64,000 nt of DNA, from positions 4,836,001-4,900,000 of the forward strand of contig OZ234504.1 in NCBI GenBank assembly GCA_965153455.1. Direction: 5' to 3'. The stretch comes from Sphagnum compactum (Eukaryota > Bryophyta > Sphagnopsida > Sphagnales). The notes under the pieces are model-generated. The model was given only the letters and a program-made list of their open reading frames with translations, ran no database searches and was not told where the DNA came from. Both the position numbers and the translations under genes were made by a program. Every line of letters begins with the position of its first letter. The first letter of the stretch is position 1. This document shows, piece after piece, positions 24,603 through 35,815 of the stretch.

Positions 24603-25352
24603 TTAAAAATGTTCAATCCATCTTGAATTCTCATATTGAGTCATAAAGAAGTTCAAATACCAAATGGTAGTCCAATAATTAACCCAATCTCTAACTTCCT
24701 TCATCATCATCAAATTGAAATTCCAAAAAGACCTAAAGTGATGTAAGACAACACCATTCCACACACTTTCAACCAATAATTTAGTATCGGGTACTAAGAA
24801 ATCCTTTATTAGAAATGCCATCACTCTCATGGTTTGACTTTCAACCTCAAAGCATAGAAAAACCAACTCTTGCAAATGCAAGAAAACTGGAGAAAACTCA
24901 TTAACAACAATAATTTTGATGGTGGCACCATTACAAGGTTCAAATTGAAAAAATAAATAGTGAACGAGGATAGTGAATTGGAGGAGTGAACTTGAATGCA
25001 CGAAAATGAAAAAAAAAACAGTGAATGAAGGTAGTGAATTGGAGGAGTGAACTTGAACACAGGAAAATGAAAACAAAACAGTGAATGAAGGTAGTGAATT
25101 GGAGGAGTGAACTTGAACATGAAAATGGAGAAAAGAAACAGTGAATGCTATAAATTGGAGGAATGAACTTGAATGCATGAAAATGAGAGAGCTTTTCCCA
25201 CATAAAGAATGAAAGTTTGAACATGTAGTAAAGAAAACAAAAGAACTTGAATGTGTAGTAAAAAAAACAAGAGAGCTTGAGCGTGTTGCAAAGAGAGTGA
25301 AAGAGCTTGAGCAAGATAATGAATAACGATTTAGTGTGACATGGGTGTGCAA
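24603..25352 (-). CDS. Hypothetical 249-codon open frame (doubtful)
   Basis: This is the longest uninterrupted frame outside the recognised genes and relics. It has no recognised domain. The start side (25352 down to about 24960) is Ser/Phe-rich and runs through the 60-bp tandem repeat. Because the repeat period is a multiple of three, it keeps several frames open, and two other minus frames are also open there. The last part (24603-24930) has a more protein-like mix with Trp, Glu and Asp residues. On the opposite strand the same DNA encodes a heptad-like Lys/Glu string at 25220-25324 (ELERVAKRVKELEQ), so the true coding strand may be plus. Probably a chance or relic frame. Confidence 0.2.
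   Translation of the reverse strand: MHTHVTLNRYSLSCSSSFTLFATRSSSLVFFTTHSSSFVFFTTCSNFHSLCGKSSLIFMHSSSFLQFIAFTVSFLHFHVQVHSSNSLPSFTVLFSFSCVQVHSSNSLPSFTVFFFIFVHSSSLLQFTILVHYLFFQFEPCNGATIKIIVVNEFSPVFLHLQELVFLCFEVESQTMRVMAFLIKDFLVPDTKLLVESVWNGVVLHHFRSFWNFNLMMMKEVRDWVNYWTTIWYLNFFMTQYENSRWIEHF
24960..25200. repeat. 60-bp tandem repeat, about 4 copies
   Basis: Units start near 24961, 25021, 25081 and 25141. They share GTGAATGAAGGTAGTGAATT, GGAGGAGTGAACTTGAA and AAAATGAAAA. The last copy is partly deleted. The period is exactly 60 bp (20 codons), so any frame stays in register. Confidence 0.9.
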
Positions 25353-25639
25353 TTTAGGCGATGGGCTCTTCCATTGTTATGCTGATTCATTATTGTTCGA
25401 CTAACTTTCAACTATTTTATGAACAAATGTAAACACTTTGTAGCTAGGACCATACCTTAATTAGTTACAATCAATACATTTGAATGAAGATAGATAAAAA
25501 ATTTAGCACCTACCAACAATAATTAACGTTATGTACTATCACCAACCTTATCCCTATTGTTAGCCTATTGTCAAAACTTCATCAACCTATAAAACTTTAG
25601 GTCTGAATGTACCTTTAAAACCTCGCATAACATACACAA

Positions 25640-25792
25640 AACACACAAAAACAAAACTGAAGCCCTAAATGTCACCCTCCAGCTCCCATGCTTTGGATGA
25701 ATGAATATTTAAATACTTGATGAATATGTTACATATTCATTCACCTCCAAAACCCTAAACCTAAACCCTTGTCCCATAACATCACACATACA

Positions 25793-25827
<35 letters not shown>

Positions 25828-26090
25828 CCCAAATCCCAAATCCCAAAACATCGCACACCACAGGTTCCCATGCTTTGGATGAATATGTTACACGTGTGAC
25901 ATATTCATCCAACCCCAAAAACCCTAAATTTAAATGGTTGCCCATAAGCAACGTACAGACACAACACACGCACAAACCCCGAAACCCTAAACGTCGCACA
26001 CGACGGACAAAAACGCTGGAGCTCAACACCGTTCCTCTCAACGCTCGTTCCGAGCGATTGTGACTTTTGTGCGGATCGTGTCGAGGAGGA
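25640..26090 (+). promoter_or_regulatory. Promoter region with telo-boxes, duplicated segment and G-box
   Basis: This precedes the SEC-C gene. Three telo-box motifs (AAACCCTAA type) lie near 25749, 25917 and 25982. In plants these are frequent upstream of housekeeping and organelle-biogenesis genes. A segment of about 80 bp (CCCATGCTTTGGATGAAT...ATATTCAT..CCAAAACCCTAAA) occurs twice, at about 25686-25757 and 25866-25927. The second copy has an imperfect palindrome centred on a CACGTG G-box at 25891-25896. A (CA)n tract lies between the copies. The transcription start is not determinable from sequence alone. Confidence 0.55.
25794..25822. repeat. (CA)n microsatellite
   Basis: About 14 uninterrupted CA units lie between the two promoter repeats. 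Confidence 0.97.
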
Positions 26091-28708
26091 ATGGGAACGG
26101 TATCAAGGCAGTTGCATGGACTCTTGCGAATGCGCGCTGCCTATTATCCCGGTCAGCGGATGTGGTATGGCCAGCAGCCTTGGGAGCGCTTCTCACAGGC
26201 GCCTTCTTCTTCATCAGGTTTCGCATCGGCAGTAGAGAGTGGCACTAATGACGAACCTTCACCATCATCATGGTTCCAAAAACTCAAGGGGGTGTTTACA
26301 GGCAAGACGTCTCCCGGTGGTTCTGCTCAAGTCGCCCAAGAGTCTGCTACGGTGTCGCAACAAGATCTCACAATGGAAAGTGAGTGCCAAAATTGTTTCA
26401 TTGTGAGAGTACTTGATAGATATGCTTGATTGTGTCACTGAGAGCGCTGAAGAGCTTTGTATTTCGTATCACAAATCTGTCGGAAGAGCCTGCAACAAGG
26501 CTTTGCAATAATTCAGATCTCTAAACCTTTAGCTCAGTTTAGGTTTCTGAATTGCTGTGTTCTTCTGTAGCTTTGCTCTTTCTTTCCCTTTCTCCCGTCT
26601 TAGAGCTTCAGAGGTAATCTTTAAGCTGCAAAAGAATGGAACACTGGGGCTTTGGTTGTTGACCCCATGTATTCTGAAACTCTTAGGCATTCAAGGGGAT
26701 AAGGAAAGCTCTAATTCATAAACCCTAGAACCAGATGAGCAAGCTGAAGGGTTATGATCTTCCATGGCTTTTCTTTTCTCCCTCTAATGTTTTGCACACA
26801 TTCTGCAATAGTTTGAATAAGAAGTCTTGAACATATGCAGTCTTTAAACCCGGAATTTTCTAAACCCTAAGAACTTTAGGGTTTGGAAACTGGGAAGTTT
26901 GCAAAGGAGACAAGAGTGAGGATTGTGTCAGAAGAAGAGAAAAAACAGGAGTTGACTCTTCAGTGGTTCCCCTGCAATGACTTTCTTTTGCTCACTGTCA
27001 AGACTTTTCTATCTTATTTGTTGCAGATGAGCTTTGCAAAGTGATATCCACACATAATGTTAGCAGTGTTAAATAATGCATCTTTTGGCTTCACAGACTT
27101 TGCTGATGAGCTTAAGAAGGCACGGCAGTTTGGAAGCTTGACAACTTTTGGACGAGGTCTACCTCGTGGGGGTGAGATGTCAGCTGTAAAATCTTTGGAA
27201 AGACAGGAGGGGATTCTTCGAGCTCTTGCTCGACGTGATCCTGTGGTATGTGGCTCTTCATACCTTTTCAGTCCATATTTTTCTCTTAATATCTGATGTT
27301 TCCAGAGTGGGCATCAAATGTTTGAGTTTATTTGTGTGAGTTCACTGCAGCTAACATGTTGTCTAGGTGGAGCTGATTCTGATTTTTTTGTGCTAACAAG
27401 AGGTGTTTCTGGGTCTGCCCATTTTGAGCCACACAGAGAGAGATTTTTGCTGGAGGTTGAATTGACATGGGTGATCTAGCAGTTAGGGTGCGACATCATA
27501 GTTGCTCATAGGATGTGAAAGGAGGTTTGTCCAATCAAGGGCGGGAATTGCAGGTGATGTTTGGCTGTCTTGAGTAAGGAAGGGGGCATCTGGCTGGGCA
27601 TGGTGGGGTTCCAGCGAGTAGCAGGTCAGCATAAGGCTGAGGTGGCAGCTGAATGTGGGTGTACAGTTCGTGATGTGGAAGATGTGGTGGCCAAATACGA
27701 GTGGGCAAAAGAAGCCAACAGGCGTGTCATGAAGCTCAAGGAGGAGGGCAAGCCACTTCCCAAATCTCTTGATGAGGTTGGTATTTCTATGGTGGGACTT
27801 ACATCATGCAATGTGCTGTGGATAACAGAAAGCATGATTCATTCACTGCCACATGTTGTGATTTTAAGACATTACTTTCAACCTTACTTTCCAGGAAGGT
27901 GACTGCTGTAACATTATACATGCAGAAACAGACTAATGCAGAGGATGGACATGTTTCAGTGTCATTGTGAAAGCTATGCATTGTAATTTCCCATCTGAAA
28001 ATAGTTTCTCAAGGAATACAGCATTCAAGGAGGCTAGAAACAGTTACTGGAAGCTCTTTACAATGGCAATCTTCAAGTCTCATGTCCACCTAGAGAATCA
28101 TACTTGGATCTGTCTTTACAGGTGGAAGCAATGATGGGAGGTCGATGGAGTGCAGCTGCTTCAGTAAACTTGGCGAAAACTGGGCAACTGAGTAGGAATG
28201 CTGCTTGTCCATGTGGATCTGGGAAGAAATATAAGAGGTGTGTGCTCTTTCTTTCTTTCTCTAAATCAGGGTTCCTTTGCTCTTTCCAAACTTGGTTTGC
28301 ATTGGTGGGCACAAGGCTCCAGCCTGCAGTCTTGCAAGTTGCGTCTCTTGGGCCCCATCTCTCTGTTCAAATTGGGTGTTGAGGAATGGCAATTGCTTGC
28401 CCTAGAATGCATCTGAAGGCCCAAAGATATAAACTTGGAACGCCACACTTCCGGCATTATGGCTGCAAGTTGATTAAGGCATCAATTGCCACATGATGTG
28501 AATGATTTGCAAGCTTTGACATTATCTTGTTTGATTTAACCTGAGTAATGATATTTTGAGGAGCTCTTTTCAGCATGTGATTTGATAATCATGCATATCT
28601 GTTGTCTGCATTAGATTTTTCAATTTGTAGGGCAGTCATGTTGAGAGATCATGTCTGTATCCTGACTGGCATCTTGCTTGCAGGTGTTGTGGGAAATCTG
28701 AGACTTGA
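26091..28708 (+). CDS. SEC-C-motif protein with probable mitochondrial presequence (five exons)
   Basis: Inferred exons are 26091-26379, 27097-27245, 27615-27776, 28122-28237 and 28684-28708, joining in frame to 246 residues. All introns are GT-AG. The exon 3 start is least certain, because 27579 is also an in-phase acceptor. The first ATG opens a presequence rich in Arg and Ser and poor in acids (MGTVSRQLHGLLRMRAAYYP), typical of mitochondrial import. WFQKLKGVFTGK follows. Residues about 150-200 (VAAECGCTVRDVEDVVAKYE) resemble the helix-loop-helix of the SRP54/Ffh M domain, which is only a resemblance. The C-terminus is a SEC-C zinc-binding motif, CPCGSGKKYKRCCG (residues 229-242), split by intron 4. 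SEC-C motifs bind zinc and occur on SecA and many small proteins. The specific function is unknown. Confidence 0.85.
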
Positions 28709-29803
28709 ACTGCATTATGTGCAAAGTATCTGGAGGATGTTCAAGTAATATGTTGTTAATCATTTGCAACTTCCCCACAGATGTCACATGTTTTCACAAT
28801 TCTCTAACAAACTGACATGGTATAATCTTCAGGGTTGGGTTTTCTAGAAGCATATATATTGTGAGGGAAGGGCTGGTTCTGATGCTCACTTTGACCATCT
28901 CTATCTATCAAACAAGAATTTCACACATCCTTAGAATTTGCCTCCTTATTGTTCTGTGCATGTTAACTACCTGAATTGATATGCTACAGAACTTTGTCAC
29001 AGGTGCATAATATGAGTTCAAATAGGTCTTGTTTAGGATAGAAGTTTGATGAGTGCAGAGACATTTCTTGTTAAATGAACAGCTAGTGGAGAACTTTCTC
29101 AGGAGTGCAGAAGATGAGTTCAGGTAGGTGTTTCTTAGCAGAGTTATGATGAGTAGCCAAACTTTCTTGCTGATAGTCATGTAGTTTTGCAGACATTTAC
29201 TAGTTGAGGTTAATGACAGTATGCAATGTTGGGTAACTGACTAAACTAGCTTAAACTAGATAGAGGGTGGATGGTTGGTGGATAGATCTACTATGTCATA
29301 CTGAAATAGTAGCCATAATAGCTCAAAGGCAACATGATGGACACCACTGAAAATTACACTTTTCTTCATTACACTGAAATGTTATGGAGAGTTTAGTTGG
29401 AACTGGAGTTTCCATGTTAGAATGTCCATGATGTTGGAAATCCCTTCAAATGTTACTTGATGGAAGGCAAATCATTTGTAAACTTACAAGCAATGCAATA
29501 GTCAGTATGCAGGTAAGATTGAAGAATCATGCCAGAATATTGAAGATTTGTTTCCTAAATTCTGTTCATGAATGGCCTTTTAATTAATGTTCCATAGGCA
29601 AACTGTGCAATCCTTGCTAGTGCTTCTGAAAGGTATCAGCATATGAGACACATGTTTCCTATGAACTGTGCCCTGTATGGGTCAAATGGAGACACATGGA
29701 TTTATGTGCAGAATTGAAGTGATTCATCCTAACCTTGAAGGTATGATTTTGCCAAACCCTGATCCACAGGCACTGGCTTTGCAAACTAAAGAACTGGTAG
29801 AAT
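28709..29803. other. 3' flank of the SEC-C gene up to the LINE
   Basis: No gene is seen. The start probably includes the 3' UTR. Near 29020-29170 two imperfect copies of AGGTCTTG/AGGTGTTTCTT...GATGAGT...ACTTTCTTG occur about 90 bp apart. The upstream edge of the LINE could not be fixed, and no target duplication was found. Confidence 0.4.
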
Positions 29804-32058
29804 TTGTTTAATGAATGTGGACTGTGCCTTACACTCTGGCAATTTTTCTGCCACAACAGAGGAGGCACCTTAGGCAAAAGGTTAAAAAACAGGTGCTTGC
29901 TTTCCTTCTCAAATAAAATTGCACCCAGTAATACAGCTGGGGCACAGGGTAGCTCTACAGATCAGGTGGTCTTGAACTTGTCACACTCTTTTGCAAGTGA
30001 TGCTTGCAGCACACTAAACTGTGACATAACCTTAGATGAAATTGCGCAAGTGATGAGGAGACTCAAACGTAACAAGTCTGCTGGCTTAGATGGCATCAAA
30101 GCAGAGTTTCTGCTTGATGCTAGCGATATGTTGCATATACCACTACAGATTGTATTCAACAAGTTGTTACAACAAGGTTATTCAGCAAGCTTGTCTACTG
30201 GAGTCATTCATGCATTGCACAAGGGTGGTGATGCCTTGCAATTTGAAAACTATAGGGGAATCACAGTGGGTCCTGTATTAGCTAAGGTGTTTGCCATGAT
30301 TCTTGAGGCACGGTTGAGTAGCTGGGCAGAAAAGAGGGGCCTACGTGCCAGGGGACAGGCTGGTTTTAGGAAAGATTTCCGCACCACGGATAACCTGTAC
30401 ATTTTGCGAACGCTCATTGAACAGAGCATTCACAAACGCAAAAAGGTGTACTGCTATTTTGTGGACTTCCGCAAAGCTTTTGATACAGTGCCCCGTGATC
30501 TGCTATGGCAAGTGCTAGATGAGATGAGAATTGTGGGTCGTTTCATGCAGTGTCTACAGAGCATGTATAGCCAGGATAGCGTCAAAGTTATGCATCCAAC
30601 AGAAGGGCTATCAGCCCGGTTCCCATGTGGCATTGGGGTCAAACAAGGCTGTCCACTGAGTCCACTGCTTTTTGGACTCTACCTTGATGGACTTGAAAAA
30701 CATCTAGATGCACTTGAGGGCGACAGCCCGCCACAGCTGGCAGACATAATAGTCAAATTACTGCTGTATGCCGATGATCTGGCATTGATATCAGAAACCC
30801 CACAAGGGTTGCAGAAACAAATAAATGCTTTGTCTAAGTTTTGTGTTGACCGACAATTGGTCATCAATGTGAGCAAGACCAAGGTGGTGGTGTTTGAGAA
30901 ACACCGCAGTGTAGCGCCAGAGTTCACATACAGAAGGACAACCATTAAGCGGGTTCAATCATTCAGATACTTGGGCTTAGAGTTACATAGTACAAAAGGC
31001 ATGGCAGTAGCCATAGCCAAATTGACTGCTGCTAGGAAGAAGGCACTGTTTGCATTACGCCGCAGATGCAATGATCTGAGCATAACAGATCCGAAAGTAA
31101 TGTGTTAGTTGTTCGACTCACTGGTATGCCCAGTACTGAGCTATGCATGCGAGGTGTGGACAGGTTGTACAGGGGCGAAAGGGTTGCAACAAGCAAAACA
31201 AGTACATAGAATGTTCCTGAGAGGAATATTAGGGGTCAATAAAACAACAAGCACTTTTGTTGTGTTGGGGGAGTTTGGAAGATATCCATTAGAATATTTC
31301 TGGTGGCAACAAACTCTCAAGTATTATGATAGGCTACGGAAATCCACAGCAGATCGTCTGTTGTACTGTGCCTACCAGACCCAGATCCAGATGCTCAGCA
31401 TGCTCAATGATAACCAACAATGTTGGCTCCGGAACGTGCAGTTGTGGCTTAAAGACCAAGATGTTGAGGTTCTCTATGCTAATATCAAGTGTGCTGTAGC
31501 AAGTGCACAGGCTTCTTACCTAGAATCTACTTATGGTGAACAGGCCAGAACCAAAAGTAGCAGATTACGTACATACCAGCTGATGAACACAAGCTGTACA
31601 ACAGAATCTGGATACTCATATGCACATCAGAGGTATTTGCAAGTGATCACAAATGTTCAGCTCAGGCAATCTTTGTCAAGGTTCAGATGTTCAAACCATC
31701 ATTTGGAAGTAGAGTGTGGCAGGCATGCAAAGCCTGAGAGTGTCCCGAGGAGAGATAGGATTTGTCGTCTATGTTCCTTAGGAGCTGTTGAGGATGAAGA
31801 CCACTTGTTGTTAGTGTGCCCAGCTCACCATGACATTCATTACAAGTTTAGTCAACAGTTAGGGAAACAATTGACACCGTGCAGCTTACTTCCTGAATTG
31901 ATGCATTCGGCTAATCAGAAAGCGGTAGCTTTGTACTTAGTTTCTTGCCTAGACAACAGGAGTGTTTTGCTCAAGTCAACTATGTAATTGTCGTCAAATG
32001 GATTTCTTTGGTCCGGGTATTGACGTTAAACTAAAAGAAAGAAAGAAAGAAAGAAAGA
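29804..32058 (+). mobile_element. 5'-truncated LINE retrotransposon with one in-frame stop
   Basis: A single reading frame from about 29804 to 31987 encodes a non-LTR reverse transcriptase. It is interrupted only by a TAG at 31106-31108 (context VMC-stop-LFDSLV). Motifs in order are KRNKSAGLDGI (about residue 86), GFRKDF, FVDFRKAFDTVP (about 219), GVKQGCPLSPLLF (about 277), and the catalytic YADDLAL (about 322). A C-terminal CCHC knuckle, CRLC...DHLLLVC, lies at about 31765-31830. No endonuclease domain precedes the reverse transcriptase, and there is no ATG near the first conserved block, so the 5' part is missing, as is usual after incomplete reverse transcription. The 3' end is a (GAAA)n tail rather than plain poly(A). 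The near-intact frame suggests a relatively recent insertion. Confidence 0.93.
32034..32058 (+). repeat. (GAAA)n tail of the LINE
   Basis: About six GAAA units lie 46 bp after the reverse-transcriptase stop codon at 31987. Microsatellite-like 3' tails are typical of several LINE clades and of their dependent SINEs. Confidence 0.85.
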
Positions 32059-32859
32059 TTCAAATCCTACCAGATATTTATGCCAGGTATGGGTCTCAAA
32101 TGGGGCCAGTCTGGTCATTCAGGTACCATGCTCAGCACCTGCCTTGCACTCAGCGTTTCCTTTGGGAAATTTGAGGTTTCGAACTGGTAGCTATACACAA
32201 AAAAATTCAGCTTGGTTGGCTAATGTCTCAAATTTTTGTAGTTAACCAAGGGGCAGAGCTCACTACATGGATCAAATATCTATCAAAAAAATTTGGCTAC
32301 AGAATCACAATTTTCAGTAGCTAAAGATTTTGGCTACTAAGAACAAAGAACATATGGCTACATTCACCAAACCTTAATAGCAAGTGTCTTTCTAAAAACA
32401 AAGGGGAAAAGTGGGGGGAGAAAGTGTGACCTGCAAGCTGTTGATCCAAACACAAGCAAAAGGAAATATTGGAAAGAACAACAAACATCTAGAAAATTGT
32501 TGTGGAGAATTAAAAGACCAACAAACATTAATAGTAGAGAATGAAAAAACAACAAACATCACAGACTTAAAAGTAACTAAACAAGGACTCAAAGAAGAAA
32601 GTCAAAAGCAAAGACAAAACCATAAATTGGAAAAGACAAATTAGAACTAACTTGAAGTTCAACACAACTCAAAAAAGTATTAGGAACTAACAACAATGCA
32701 TAAGTCAGAAAATTGGAGCTAAGTTCTAATAGCAAGACCACACTACTCATTTGCAATTAAACTCCTTTGTGAAAAGCTTATGTAAGTGAATGGTTTAGGA
32801 TCTATTCTAATACACGTTTATGTGTTTTGCGTCACATATCATATAGGTAGCACTATTAA

Positions 32860-35815
32860 GAAAATTCTATAAGTAAAGAATGTTTTGAGAAAATTCCCAA
32901 AAGAGTATGCAAGTGATGAGAAAGCCTATTCCTCAACTTTGATTTCATGAAAGATCAAGTTGAAAAAGTTCTTTCATCTTCAACACTCCCCAAGACTTGC
33001 ATAGTAGCAATCTTTGCCAACTTGAAATATTCAGGGAAGGAGTGCTTCAAAATGTGAGACATTGATAGAGAGCACCACAATTTTGTAAAAGGGTTCACCA
33101 AAAATGGAGGTTCCATTGTTGCAGCCAGGTTTGCTTTCAAAGTGCACTTGAAAACACTAGCTTGCAACTCAAAAGCCCCCAAAGACAAGATGGGAGGAGA
33201 AATGGGACCTCTTGCTACCAATGACCTCTTGTAACAATAATGACCTTTGATCAAAAGGATGTGCTTTGTGAAATTCTCTTCTGCATCAAGCTGAAGTCAA
33301 TATTGGGGGTAGACCACCCCCATGGCATCCATCAAGTATGAAGCAAAAAGACAATTGCTGAGTTCTTGTATCAAAGTTTTGGCTATCCTTATCCCACACA
33401 ACAGCAAAAAACATTAGTGAATTTTCAAACCAAAAATTAATCATAAATTTAGATGAACCATAAACTCAAAAATACATGATGCAAAAAATAGGGTGCACCT
33501 TTACACATTCTCTTCACATCATCCACAATAGTGCTGAAGGCCTCTTGACTTATGAGCCTAGGTATGCCTATTATAGGATTAGAATAGTTTGCATGTATAA
33601 TCAAATTGCCACACTCAAACACCAAGCACTCTAGATCAGGGGTATTGAGATGAAGTGGGGAAGCTTGCCACTTTAGGTTGATCATCTCATGTTTGCTTAA
33701 CTCCAAATCCTTCAAATCCTTGAATGCATTAGATTGAAATGATGTAGCAAGGTCATTATATATTTCATAGATTTGAGATTGGGAAACCTTTATAGTTGCC
33801 ACATAATTATTCCATTTCATGTTCTTTGCAAACCAAATCCATCAAAACTATAAGACAAAAAAATAGCCCAAGTGTATAAGCAAACATCTATAGAAATAAT
33901 GCATTTGATAGAAATTTCATAGATCTTACAAGACCTCAAGAATACTAAGGAGTGATAAGGAGAAAGAATAAGTCCCTAGGACAAAAAATTAGTTTGTCAA
34001 CTAGGGAGAAAAGGTTCCAAGACTTCATGTGCACATAAATTGTTATGAAATCCTAAGTCAGCATCGGTGAAGACTGAAATTGAAGTTAACAATATTTGGA
34101 GTTGCAGCAAACACATATTCATACATACTAAGCATTACAAAATGTGGCATAAGGAAAAGACAACTAAAAGAATATAAAGGAGAAAGAAAAAACCAAAACC
34201 AGCCTTCCATGCTTTTGCATATTTGATATAGACCATTGCATTTTCAATTTCTTTAAATATTTAATTAATACCTTGTACGAATATTTCCATGCTTTCCTTA
34301 TGATTGATTTTTTGGATCCAAACAAGAAGTTTGACATGACATTGATCCAACAACCATGTATGCAACAAAATTAGCAATATACAATTTCTGAAATGATTTC
34401 AAACCAAACAAAGAATTTTCATGTTTTTTCAACAAACAGGTCATGATCACATGTAACTCATGCCATCTAATACAACAAAATATAGCCCTAAAATTATTCA
34501 AACAGTAAAAATATTTCAATTTTTTTAATTGAAAAAAAAAGCAAGAATTGCAAAGTAAAACGAAAGCAATATGGCAAAAGAAATTACAAGATTTCTGTTA
34601 TAGTGGCCATGGCTGTTGTTCTTATCCTATTCTAACAATCTCTTCAACATGAAAGGGTTTTTTCTTTACACCTACACATAAATAGTGACAAGAGAAGCCA
34701 CCAATTTTTTTGTTACAAACTTGGCTATAGATGTTGTTTTTCCTATTCTAACAACCATTTCAGCATGAAGGGTTTATATTCTAGAGATGAAAACAATGTC
34801 ATTCTGTTTCAAAATTCAGTGAGAAATATGAAAGCCTATTACACATTTATGTATTTGTTCAAAGTAGCTTATTCAAAAACACAATTCATGCCTCCATTTT
34901 TAATAATTTGGTTGGCCACAGTTTTTTTTTTCACATCTTATACCAAGAACCAAGTAAATGTTTGTGCAGTAATCCTATAACCCTTGTCTTTATGCATACA
35001 ACCCCAATGACCTCTCTTGCCTTGTTTGTGACTTGTTGATGTAAGAACTCAGCAATAGTCCATCCACTAGTATCTTTGCAATGTTTCTTAGGCATTTGGG
35101 GACACCCAAGAATGTGAAAAATGGTTGAATTGCTTCATATTCCAACATGGGTTTGCCTTGCTCAAGGAAATGAAACACAATGGCAAATTGTTGTTTTTTG
35201 CGCACTCTTTCACCTCTCAAATGGCTTTGAACCTACAAGATTCAATCACATGTTCAAAAACTAAACCAAGCTTCAATATAACACATTAAATATCAAAAAT
35301 CAAGATAGGGTATTGGAAGGAAGATGCACTTGTTCAAGGATAGAGAAATGAGAAGAGCTTGCATAAGCCTTCTCATTTTTAACATGGACATGATGCTTGT
35401 GAACATACCATTCCGCTTTCTTCATTTTGATGGCAGTCATATCCTTAGTGGTTTTCCTTTTACTTGCATGTTTTTTTAAATTGTCAAATTTTGGAATAAC
35501 AAAACATTTTCTCCTTGGCAAATGAACAACAAACACACTTCAGGTGGGGTACATGTCCATCTTCACCATGTAACATTTCAGCCCAAACAAATTTGTTCAA
35601 GCAACTTTCTTGGCATTTTCGTTTTTGGTCTTTATTGTTTTCTTCTTCGGGGCCCTTGTTCATCCTCCAAGACTTCCACAATATTGCAAGTTGCAATTTC
35701 CAATGGCGAAGGTGTTAGCAAAAGACATGGACATAAAAGTTGCACTATAGGGTTTGCTCTTCTTAATGTTGCTCCTCTTGCTATTGCTACCAACTTCATT
35801 TATAGTCATTGAAGT
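32860..35815 (-). pseudogene. hAT-like transposase relic with BED-type zinc finger and dimerisation region
   Basis: Read from 35815 downward. An N-terminal stretch is followed by a BED-type zinc-finger remnant (CVCCSFAKEKMFC, then IPKFDNLKKHASKRK, about 35430-35570). HVHVKNEKAYA, and KQQFAIVFHFLEQGKPMLEYE (about 35140-35200) come next. A segment at 33449-33820 has no recognised motif. Finally FPEYFKLAKIATMQVLGSVEDERTFST and, after one stop, FMKSKLRNRL (about 32900-33030) form the hAT C-terminal dimerisation signature. Stops and frameshifts separate the blocks, and the central catalytic part is not readable. Terminal repeats and the expected 8-bp duplication were not located. Confidence 0.78.
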
